This document shows positions 15,233 through 21,632 of a stretch of DNA of 22,223 nucleotides, piece by piece. Under the pieces are notes generated by a model. It was not told the origin of the DNA, did no database searches, and saw nothing but the letters and a program-made list of their open reading frames with translations. The DNA lies in contig MU646336.1 of assembly GCA_026770585.1 (NCBI GenBank), positions 97,177 through 119,399 of the forward strand. The letters are read 5' to 3'. The translations under genes and the position numbers were made by a program. Source of the DNA: Baffinella frigidus. Taxonomy: Eukaryota; Cryptophyceae; Cryptomonadales; Baffinellaceae. Within the stretch, counting starts at the first letter, position 1. Each line of letters begins with the position of its first letter.

Positions 15233-17071
15233 ATGAAACTATGCACACTCGTTGTGACGACGTTGCTGCTTAGTGTATCATTAGTTAAAACCAATGCCAA
15301 TATGGAATGTTCTCCACACCACGCATGCTCCCGTGCCGTGTCTCTGGGCGGTTGGTACTCATCGTGTGCCATAGTATATGACGCTAACGATGAGAGAGGC
15401 CAGCTCAAATGCTGGGGTCTGGGTGGTGCGCAACTAGGTTTGGGCGACAATGCTTTGGGTGACAATTATGTCCGTGGAGACCAAGTGTCTGAAATGGGGA
15501 CAGCACTCCCCGCGGTAGACGTTGGAACGGACCGTTTTGTGATAGCCGTGTCGATTGGCGTTTTTCACGCATGCGCTGTGCTCGACAACAACAGAGTGAA
15601 ATGTTGGGGCACCAACGTAGACTACCAACTGGGTTACGGTGACCAACTCACTCGTGGTCTCACTGGTGGTACCATGGGTGACGCTCTTCCATTTGTGGAG
15701 TTGGGGACAGACTACAAGGCTGTAGACGTTTGTGCAGCGGGAAAGGTCGACGATTGGGTCTATAGCTGTGCATTATCAACTGCTGGAGCTGTCAAGTGCT
15801 GGGGCGCGGGTGATGTGATATCCATTAACGCTGCACTCAGCAGTCCGGACCACTTGGGTACGTCTCCTTCCGAGATGGGGGATAACCTACCCGAAATTAA
15901 TCTGGGAACCTTTTGATATGCTACACAGATAACGTGTTCAGAATATGAGGTGTGTGTGATTCTCGACAACAACGATGTCAAATGCTGGGGTAGGGCATGG
16001 AACATAGGAGGCCATCACGCAGCGGTTATGGGTGACAATCTCGTCACAGTGAACATGGCCGGGGTCGGAAACATCTCGCCTGTTTATATCGACAGTGGGC
16101 ATGGTCACTACTGTGTACTACTGATTGACGGCGCAGTCGCGTGTTGGGGTGAAAATGAAAAAGGACAAACCGGGGACACTTCTTCCTCGAGTACCCAATC
16201 ACCAACGATGATAGTAGCACTGGGAGCCGGTCGGACAGCAAAACAGATTGCCGCTGGAGCTCATCACACTTGTGCACTGCTTGACGACGATTCTGTTAAA
16301 TGTTGGGGGGACAACTTTTTCGGTCAGCTGGGACTCGGTGACTGGGTAGATCGTGGTGCAAATGCGAATGAACTTGGAGACAACTTGCCCGCTGTTTCAC
16401 TTAGTTCAACGTTGACGACCCTCGCCGTATACGCGGGCCACCAACATACATGTGCATTGCTTAGCGATCACCAACTGCGCTGTTTTGGAACAAATGCGAA
16501 CGGGGTACTCGGCAGAGGTGAAACCTATTATGATAACTGGGAAGAAATCGGTGATGGTCCGGGTGAAATGGGTGATGCGTTGGTAGCAGTCGACCTGGCC
16601 ATAGACATTTCAAACACGTGTATATCCCCGTCCGCGCCACCAACTGCACTACCGATTTCACTGGCCAGTTTTTCTGATGTAGTGTGTACCAACAATACGA
16701 ATACACCAGACCCGTTGGGGATGTGTGTACAATGCGAAGCTGGCTTCTTGTGTTCTGCGGGGGTCAAAACTGCATGTCCTTTTGGGACCTCTTCCATTGC
16801 GGGTAGCGAGGAGCAGACGAGTTGCACTTGTCTTGCAGGGTATATCGGTGAAGATGGTGTAGAATGCACCCCCTGTCCAGCTGGGACCTACAAAACCCAA
16901 CAAGGGGACGGGGTCTGTGTTTTATGTCCGATTAACACATATTCTACAACAATCGCTGCGACGACATCCGATGCGTGTGAAAATTGTTCCGTACAAGCTT
17001 TGTCTCCCAGTGGCAGCAATAAAACCTCGGACTGTCGGTGTAAGGAAGGATATTACAACACGGCTATATAG
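15233..17071 (+). CDS. Secreted RCC1 seven-blade plus cysteine-rich protein, broken by in-frame TGA
   Basis: ATG 15233 starts a signal peptide (MKLCTLVVTTLLLSVSLV, likely cut after KTNA, residue 23). Seven blades with the pattern C-x-L-x(4-5)-V-K-C-W-G follow: CAIVYD...LKCWG, CAVLDNNRVKCWG, CALSTAGAVKCWG, CVILDNNDVKCWG, CVLLIDGAVACWG, CALLDDDSVKCWG, CALLSDHQLRCFG. This is the complete blade count of an RCC1-type beta-propeller. A cysteine-rich GCC2/GCC3 tail follows (CPAGTYKTQQGDGVCVLC) and the gene ends in TAG 17069-17071. Codon 228 (15914-15916) is TGA, between blades 3 and 4, with the same frame open on both sides. Aligned to blades 2 and 6 (GTDR, GAGR), the stop occupies an Arg column without any insertion or deletion, so a CGA to TGA change explains it. 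It is either a recent nonsense mutation, readthrough, or a sequencing error. As annotated by simple ORF calling it would appear as two genes (15233-15916 and 15950-17071). Likely extracellular. Confidence 0.8.
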
Positions 17072-17332
17072 AATGTGACGATTTTGAACCATACGTACCA
17101 TCTCTGATTGGTATATCAACTGGTATAACATAACAGCTCAAGAGTGTAACCGGTCGTATACACCCCCGAAGTACTTGGTCTTTCATGACCACCAACTTCG
17201 CCAGAACATCGTTTTCAGCAGTGCCCGAGTTCAGCGTCTCCTCGTTCAGAAATATCCCCTCTCGCTTTTTGCCCGTGGTGCGTAACTACCATAACCGCCA
17301 TAACTGCCATAACTCGAGTCACCTCCGTAACC
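17072..17332. other. Gene-free stretch after the RCC1 gene
   Basis: The first 30 bases resemble those after the upstream paralogue's stop (AATG..GA.......CATAC), suggesting that the duplication included the 3' end. Short CCATAACNGCCATAAC repeats follow near 17288-17320. No gene is supported. Confidence 0.4.
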
Positions 17333-17395
17333 TCTCTAACCGGCGTAACCGCCGCGAGCTGGACGGTTACGCCGGTTAGAGACGTCCAGCTCGCG
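17333..17395. repeat. Interlocked inverted repeats (pseudoknot order)
   Basis: The 19-bp arm TCTCTAACCGGCGTAACCG (17333-17351) is the exact complement of 17364-17382. The 13-bp arm CGCGAGCTGGACG (17353-17365) is the exact complement of 17383-17395. The order A-B-A'-B' means the second stem starts in the loop of the first and closes outside it. Confidence 0.85.
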
Positions 17396-17397
17396 TA

Positions 17398-17552
17398 CGA
17401 CGGTCTTCTCCTCTCAATCCCGTGACCCAGCCAAAACAAAGATGGAGATTGGGCCTTGTCCTTCGGGAAACGGTTCGAATTCGAACCGTCTGGGGAGGAA
17501 ATATCTCAAGCTCCATCCTCGATTTGACGGCCTTCTCCTCTCCATCTCGTGA
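17398..17552. repeat. Direct repeat pair and EcoRI-centred palindrome
   Basis: GACGGTCTTCTCCTCTC and the following CGTGA (17398-17424) recur at 17526-17552 with three differences. Between them is the perfect palindrome ACGGTTCGAATTCGAACCGT (17471-17490). Confidence 0.75.
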
Positions 17553-17685
17553 GGGCTGCACCACTGGAGGAGGACGACATATGTCATGTAAAGCGTGGAA
17601 TGTAAAGCGTGGAATGTAATCCCTGCTCCCAGGCCTACGGCAGAACCCTAGGGCTGTGCGTGGACTCTCGATGACGTGACTGTGG
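17553..17685. other. Spacer with a small tandem repeat
   Basis: ATGTAAAGCGTGGA occurs twice in tandem at about 17584-17612. Otherwise nothing is recognised. Confidence 0.45.
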
Positions 17686-17806
17686 TACAGGGGTACCTCG
17701 CGCATAAGAAAGCGCACCCCCCCTAGGACCACCATAGGGCCCTAGGCATAGGCCTACTGTAGGGTCCTAGGGGGAGGCGGTTTCTTATGAGCGAGGTACC
17801 CGTGTA
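17686..17806 (-). mobile_element. CAGGGGTACC-family foldback MITE, orientation B
   Basis: TACAGGGGTACCTCGCGCAT at left and ATGAGCGAGGTACCCGTGTA at right, centre TAGGACCACCATAGGGCCC and CTACTGTAGGGTCC. TA stands at both ends. Confidence 0.88.
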
Positions 17807-17911
17807 AAGTCACTCCGGTCGTCCTACACGGGACTGTATCCCCAGACCGGCAGCACCCCCCAGGACAAAGGCAGGGTCCGAGCGATAGGCCTGCTGCAGG
17901 CCTGCACTACA

Positions 17912-18016
17912 TATCCCTTAAGTGGTCAGGCGGTCGAATTTGACCACCAAGAGGTCCTAGGCAGGTCCTAGGGCCTTACGGTAGGGCGTATGAGCCTACT
18001 CGCCACTTAAGGGATA
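17912..18016 (-). mobile_element. TATCCCTTAAGTGG foldback MITE, copy 3
   Basis: 105 bp from TATCCCTTAAGTGGTCAG to CTCGCCACTTAAGGGATA. The subterminal hairpin is GGTCGAATTTGACC. It has the same orientation as copy 2. Confidence 0.9.
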
Positions 18017-18069
18017 TACCCAGACCGGCAGCACCCCCCAGGACAATGGCAGGGTCCTAGCGATAGGCC

Positions 18070-18236
18070 CCACCAGCCCTGGGAGGTGGCTCAAATTGTG
18101 CTCTGGAACTATTTTCAAAAGTTGATTTTGGGTACAAAATCTGTCAACTTTTGTCGCATTTACCTCAAAAAGGGGTAAAGCCTTTTCGACTCGAAAAGGT
18201 TCCAGGGCACTATTTGAGCCACCTCCAAGGGCTCAT
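18070..18236. mobile_element. MITE with AGCCCTGGGAGGTGGCTC arms and GGCC target duplication
   Basis: AGCCCTGGGAGGTGGCTCAA at 18075 pairs with the complementary GAGCCACCTCCAAGGGCT ending near 18233; inside, GTGCTCTGGAAC pairs with GGTTCCAGGGCAC, and AAAAGTTGA with TCAACTTTT. Comparison with the empty duplicate at 17839-17911 fixes the boundaries and shows GGCC on both sides (18066-18069 and 18237-18240) where the empty copy has one. Confidence 0.85.
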
Positions 18237-18260
18237 GGCCTGCTGCAGGCCTGCACTACA

Positions 18261-18433
18261 GAGAGATTGGTAATTTATTGCCAAACAACCAGCGTCAGCG
18301 CCTCACATGCTACGCATTGTGCCAGTTACTGTACCCCGTGTCGGCCGCTCATACAAGCATTTTCCGGATGGATTCTAACTCCACCTCCTACAGCCTGCAC
18401 TAAATGTACAGGTCTGCACCGGGGGGCCTGATG
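18261..18433. other. Gene-free spacer
   Basis: No gene or element is recognised. GTACAGGTCTGCACC and CCTGCACTAAATGTACAGG near 18395-18419 are mildly palindromic. Confidence 0.35.
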
Positions 18434-18521
18434 TGATCCGAAAGGAAGCATGGCCTTTCTGCAGGATAAGTTCCGGTGTCCGCCTATTTTGGGAGCTCGA
18501 AGAACCTAAAGGACCTAGAGG

Positions 18522-18573
18522 GGTTACTCACGAGTAAGGACACGCTGATTTGGGGCGGCTGGTTGCGTGTCCT
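18522..18573 (+). repeat. Truncated GGGGTTACT foldback element
   Basis: AGGGGTTACTCACGAGTAAG followed by GACACGC pairs with GCGTGTCCTTAC near 18563-18574. The expected right end (..TGAGTAACCCCTG) is missing, and the CAGGGGTACC element begins at exactly that point. Confidence 0.7.
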
Positions 18574-18696
18574 TACAGGGGTACCTCGCTCATAAGAAAG
18601 CGTCTCCTCCTAGGACCCTACAGTAGATCTACGCCTAAGGCCCTATGCTGGTCCTAGGGGGGGGGGGGGCTTTCTTATGAGCGAGGTACCCCTGTT
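18574..18696 (+). mobile_element. CAGGGGTACC-family foldback MITE, orientation A
   Basis: TACAGGGGTACCTCGCTCAT at left and ATGAGCGAGGTACCCCTGTT at right, with centre CTACAGTAGATCTACGCC then CCCTATGCTGG. Confidence 0.88.
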
Positions 18697-18965
18697 CAAA
18701 TGAAGACACCGGGCTGTGAATCAATATCCACGGGGGGAACGTGGGAGTGCGGCGGGATTGGCCCTTTAGGTCCTTAAGGTTCTTCGAGCTCCCATCATAG
18801 GCGGACACTGGAACTGGTTCTGTAGAAAAGCCCTGCTTCCTTCCGGATCCTGAGAGGGAGCGAAGGCGAGCATGCCCTTCTGAGGTTTGCTCCTGCACTC
18901 ACGACCCGCGAACGAGACTGAGAGAGAAATGTTTACACCTGTACTTACTTCAGGAAGATGGCCAT

Positions 18966-19085
18966 TACAGGGGTACCTCGCTCATAAGACCCCCCCCCCC
19001 CCCCTAGGACCCTACAGTAGGCCTATTCCTAGGACCCTTGGGTGGTTCTAGGGGGGGGGCAGTTTCTTATGAGCGAGGTACCCCT
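18966..19085 (+). mobile_element. CAGGGGTACC-family foldback MITE, orientation A
   Basis: TACAGGGGTACCTCGCTCAT at left and ATGAGCGAGGTACCCCTA at right; centre CTACAGTAGGCCTATTCC. Its right end runs directly into a TATCCCTCAAGTGG element, after which ATGAGCGAGGTACCCCTGTA appears a second time (19197-19205 onward). Confidence 0.87.
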
Positions 19086-19198
19086 ATCCCTCAAGTGGCC
19101 AGTAGGCTCATACGCCCTACAGTAGGGCCCTAGGACCTACCTAGGACCTCCTGCGGGTCGTTTTTGACCCGCTGGCCACTTAAAGGATGAGCGAGGTA
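19085..19198 (+). mobile_element. TATCCCTTAAGTGG foldback MITE, copy 4
   Basis: TATCCCTCAAGTGGCCAG at left and CTGGCCACTTAAAGGA at right; subterminal hairpin GGGTCGTTTTTGACCC. The right terminal TA is TG. The flanks share an ATGAGCGAGGTACCCCT duplication. Confidence 0.85.
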
Positions 19199-19227
19199 CC
19201 CCTGTAGCAGCCACCGGTGCCCGCCCT

Positions 19228-19312
19228 CCCCCCCCGGATTTCCGGGGGGGGGCATTTCAAGCCCCTTAACCTGCCCCCGGGATTTCCGGGGGCATTTCAA
19301 GCCCCTCACCCT
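19228..19312. repeat. Two tandem C/G hairpins
   Basis: CCCCCCCCGG..CCGGGGGGGG (19228-19252, loop ATTT) and GCCCCCGG..CCGGGGGC (19273-19293, loop GATTT), each followed by CATTTCAAGCCCCT. The unit is about 45 bp and is duplicated once. Confidence 0.8.
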
Positions 19313-19466
19313 GAAATGAACTGCGATTTGTACCAGAATAGTTCAGATGGACACATCATCGAAGGCCCCGGTGGCTGCTAAGTGGACCGGTCGCCATAAG
19401 TTGATCCCACTCCCAAGAGTTGACCTACGCTCATCATCTACTCTTTAGCCTAGAGACCTACAGTGA
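19313..19466. other. Gene-free stretch with a dispersed motif
   Basis: CGATTTGTACCAGAATAG and AGATGGACA (19327-19355) resemble 21436-21466 and, reversed, 20876-20905. No gene is supported. Confidence 0.4.
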
Positions 19467-19722
19467 ACCCACACAGCGGACTTCGAAGGGATTTCGTATA
19501 ACCCTTACGCGATAAGACCTACGACCCTACGGTAGGCAATCCGTAGGGCAAGAAAAGGGGCTCGGCCAAACCTGCATAGGTGGGTCGGGGAGCTCACCCG
19601 TAGATCGTTCCCAACTCCTCAAGAGTGAGGTGGGCGTGGCCTTCGACGTGAGTGTAAATAAAAGCACCAAAGCACCAAAGTAGGGACATCAGGGGGTTCC
19701 TACGGATCCGGTCACGAAAACT
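19467..19722. repeat. CACAGCGGACT element, copy split by an insert
   Basis: The left part (19467-19545; CCACACAGCGGACT, GGGATTTCGT, CCTACGGTAGGCAATCCG) and right part (19679-19719; GTAGGGACATCAGGGGGTTC, CTACGGATCC) match successive parts of 20500-20620. About 130 bp of unrelated DNA (19546-19678) lies between them, containing AAAGCACCAAAGCACCAAAG. Confidence 0.65.
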
Positions 19723-19726
19723 GGCT

Positions 19727-19847
19727 TACAGGGGTACCTCGCTCATAAGAAACGCCCACACCCCTAGGATCACCTTAGGGCCCTAGGCATAGGCCTACTG
19801 TAGGGTCCTAGGGGGAGGCGGTTTCTTATGAGCGAGGTACCCCTGTA
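19727..19847 (-). mobile_element. CAGGGGTACC-family foldback MITE, orientation B
   Basis: TACAGGGGTACCTCGCTCAT at left and ATGAGCGAGGTACCCCTGTA at right; centre TAGGATCACCTTAGGGCCC and CTACTGTAGGGTCC. TA at both ends. Confidence 0.9.
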
Positions 19848-19947
19848 GATTTGGCCATATTTTCCCTTCGTAGCTGGCTGGCTCACGCGAAGTAAACCGG
19901 CGGAGACGAAGTGTCGTCCCGGAGACCACCCTGCAATTGCCAAGGCC

Positions 19948-20009
19948 CAAAGTCAACCCCGCAACCAAAGTCAACCCCGCAATCAAAAGTCAACCCCCCA
20001 ACAATCTAG
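19948..20009. repeat. AAAGTCAACCCC tandem repeats
   Basis: Three units of about 18 bp, AAAGTCAACCCCGCAA(C/T)C. The reverse complement of the same repeat occurs at 22018-22084. Both arrays adjoin the same kind of CCACTCGAG element. Confidence 0.8.
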
Positions 20010-20016
20010 TAGGATG

Positions 20017-20207
20017 CCACTCGAGAATGCTGGAGGATCCTATTTACATGTGGGGTTGTAAATATTCGTACCAGGATAGGGTGTTCCGACCTCGCGCCTG
20101 TGCAAATGTCGCAGAGTTACGTGACCAATCAACAAAAGTTACTACGCAAATGCCCACTTTCAAACGCACATCGGTTTTAAATAGGCCCCCTCAGCATTAT
20201 CGTGTGG
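20017..20207 (+). mobile_element. CCACTCGAG MITE, type E, copy 1
   Basis: 191 bp from CCACTCGAGAATGCTGG to CAGCATTATCGTGTGG. TG occurs on both sides (20015-20016, 20208-20209). The interior contains GTTACGTGACCAATCAAC and AAAGTTACTACGCAAATG. It aligns over its full length with the reverse complement of 21771-21961. Confidence 0.92.
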
Positions 20208-20234
20208 TGAGCCCTTTCCAAACACCCCTGGTGT

Positions 20235-20274
20235 GGTACCCCTTAAGTGGCCATGGTACCCCTTAAGTGGCCAT
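20235..20274. repeat. Exact 20-bp tandem duplication
   Basis: GGTACCCCTTAAGTGGCCAT occurs twice without a gap. The CCCTTAAGTGG core is the end of the TATCCCTTAAGTGG family. Confidence 0.9.
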
Positions 20275-20314
20275 GGGGTCAACTTTGCCCCCAAGGAGGC
20301 GGTAGGCCCCGACC

Positions 20315-20421
20315 TATCCCTCAAGTGGCGAGCTGGTCAAAATTGACCAGCAAGAGGTCCAAGGCAGGTCCCAGGGCGCCCTACAGTAGGGCGTATGAGC
20401 CTACTCGCCACTTAAGGGATA
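20315..20421 (-). mobile_element. TATCCCTTAAGTGG foldback MITE, copy 5
   Basis: TATCCCTCAAGTGGCGAG at left and CTCGCCACTTAAGGGATA at right; subterminal hairpin GGTCAAAATTGACC. A half copy (CTGGCCACTTAAGGGATA) follows at about 20436-20465. Confidence 0.88.
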
Positions 20422-20499
20422 GCGCTATGTAGGAGCGTAAGAGGCTACTGGCCACTTAAGGGATACCGCAAAACAGAGCGCCGAGAAACGGAGCAGCGC

Positions 20500-20660
20500 C
20501 AGCACACAGCGGACTACAATGGGATTCCGTGAAAAACCCATAAACGATAATCCATAGGACCCCACGGTAGGCAATACCGTAGGGACATAGGGGGGTTCCT
20601 ACGGATAAGGTAACGGAAAGTCCACCCGAAAATCCCTACGCATCCCGCTGTCCACTTACA
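20500..20660. mobile_element. CACAGCGGACT foldback element, fuller copy
   Basis: CACACAGCGGACT and GGGATTCCGT at left pair loosely with ACGGAAAG, AATCCCTACG and CCCGCTGTCC at right. The core is CCACGGTAGGCAATACCG then TAGGGGGGTTCCTACGG. The related split copy is at 19467-19722, and a loose right end (AAAATCCCTGCGTGGCC, GCTGTGTGG) is at 20969-20996. Confidence 0.65.
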
Positions 20661-20664
20661 GTCC

Positions 20665-20840
20665 ACCTACCCTAACACAGGCTACCGTAACACATACTTA
20701 CCTTCCACACATACTCCTTCGGCCGGCCCCCGATTTCCCCCTGCAAGGAAGTATGCCTGAAGGGTGGACACCATAACGCATACCTACCCTCCACACATAC
20801 TCAATCAGTCCGGCCCCGACGGGTATGTGTTAGGGTAGGT
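20665..20840. mobile_element. ACCTACCCTAACAC foldback element
   Basis: ACCTACCCTAACAC (20665-20678) pairs with GTGTTAGGGTAGGT (20827-20840). Inside, TAACACATACTTACCTTCC and TAACGCATACCTACCCTCC, each followed by ACACATACTC and a GGCCCCCGA-like run, form a direct repeat about 80 bp apart. Confidence 0.75.
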
Positions 20841-21007
20841 CTACTGTAGCAGCCACCGGGGGCTTCACGGATACAGTCCATCTAAACGCTTTGTACTAGA
20901 ATCTTATCCATTTGCATTGGATGCTAACCGCATTTTCCCCGGATATCTGGGGGGAAAGGAACTCGACCAAAATCCCTGCGTGGCCCGCTGTGTGGATCGC
21001 AAAGCAG
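20841..21007. other. Patchwork of repeat fragments
   Basis: GTAGCAGCCACCGG (near 20847) also occurs at 19204. 20876-20905 (GTCCATCTAAACGCTTTGTA) is a reversed piece of the repeat at 21436-21466. CCCCGGATATCTGGGGGG is a hairpin near 20937. 20969-20996 is an end of the CACAGCGG element. No gene. Confidence 0.5.
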
Positions 21008-21212
21008 CCACTCGAGGCTAGAAATGTGACTATTTTAAAACAGGGAATCCTGTATAAGTGAAAAAGGGACGTGTAGTAATTTTCACACGAATAGGGGCGT
21101 TTGGTCACGTAGCTGGGGGAATTTCCCCAGCTGCGTGACCAAGCCTGCCCGTGACTGGTACTAAATTTAACAACCCCACATTTAAAATTGTCCCTCTTCT
21201 AGCCTCGAGTGG
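21008..21212 (+). mobile_element. CCACTCGAG MITE, type D, copy 2
   Basis: 205 bp from CCACTCGAGGCTAGAAATG to CTTCTAGCCTCGAGTGG. AG occurs on both sides (21006-21007, 21213-21214). It shares about 80% of its sequence with 7382-7592. The central hairpin (21101-21118 with 21125-21142) keeps pairing although its inner stem sequence differs. Confidence 0.92.
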
Positions 21213-21540
21213 AGAGCGCCAAAAAACAGAGCGCCAAGCGCTCCGCTCTCGAGCAAGGAGAGAACACCTTACAGGGGTTTAAAAACTTTCACCTGAATCC
21301 GAGGCCATATTCTGGCATCGGACGTTTGTTCTGTGCCGAGGTCCCTCCAGAGCTCATCGCGTCTCTCCATAGATTCTATCTCAGATTTCAGTGGGGCTTG
21401 GAGCCATTCTATACATTTAGAATTTTAAAACTTTTCGATTTGTACAAGAAATCGTTTAGATGGACAGTTTCTGAGATAGAATCTATGAAGGGGACCGATG
21501 AGAGCGTTCAAACAAATCCTGCATCCCAACCTCCCCGTGC
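21213..21540. other. Gene-free stretch with a foldback
   Basis: CATAGATTCTATCTCAG (21368-21384) is the exact complement of 21471-21487. A plus-strand open frame covers the area, but it starts with GTG inside the preceding element and ends in purine repeats, so I do not call a gene. Confidence 0.6.
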
Positions 21541-21542
21541 TC

Positions 21543-21632
21543 CATCACGGGGGTGGGGAGAGAGAGGGGGGGAGAGGAAGAGAGAGAGAGAGGGAGAGGG
21601 TGGGGAGGGTAGAGGAGAGCGAGAGATCAGGG
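21543..21632. repeat. Purine (GA) tract
   Basis: GAGAGAGAGG-type low-complexity purine-rich stretch on the plus strand. Confidence 0.85.

Larger units (their letters stand above)
17839..18260. repeat. Tandem duplication of a 73-bp segment, second copy interrupted
   Basis: The segment 17839-17911, starting CCCAGACCGGCAGCACCCCC, is repeated as 18019-18069 plus 18237-18260. The second copy is split by the 167-bp element at 18070-18236. The copies are separated by a TATCCCTTAAGTGG element. Confidence 0.88.
18434..18851. mobile_element. Inverted TTTAGGTCCTTTAGG structure with elements at its centre
   Basis: The left arm (18434-18519) and right arm (18763-18851) are reverse complements over about 85 bp: GTGTCCGCCTATTTTGGGAG with CTCCCATCATAGGCGGACAC, and CCTAAAGGACCTA with TAGGTCCTTAAGG. 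The right arm resembles the repeat at 11264-11347. The centre holds a truncated GGGGTTACT element and a full CAGGGGTACC element. Confidence 0.8.

Noticed and set aside
15857-15946. Possible intron (GGGTACGT donor to CACAG acceptor) removing the in-frame TGA
   Set aside because: It would delete SPSEMGDNLPEINLGT, which matches the conserved inter-blade segments of the other repeats, so the sequence is exonic.
5450-19986. Many open frames encoding peptides like GYLAHKKTPPP or MSEVPL
   Set aside because: They are translations of the arms and C/G tracts of the CAGGGGTACC foldback elements, occur on either strand, and have no independent coding evidence.
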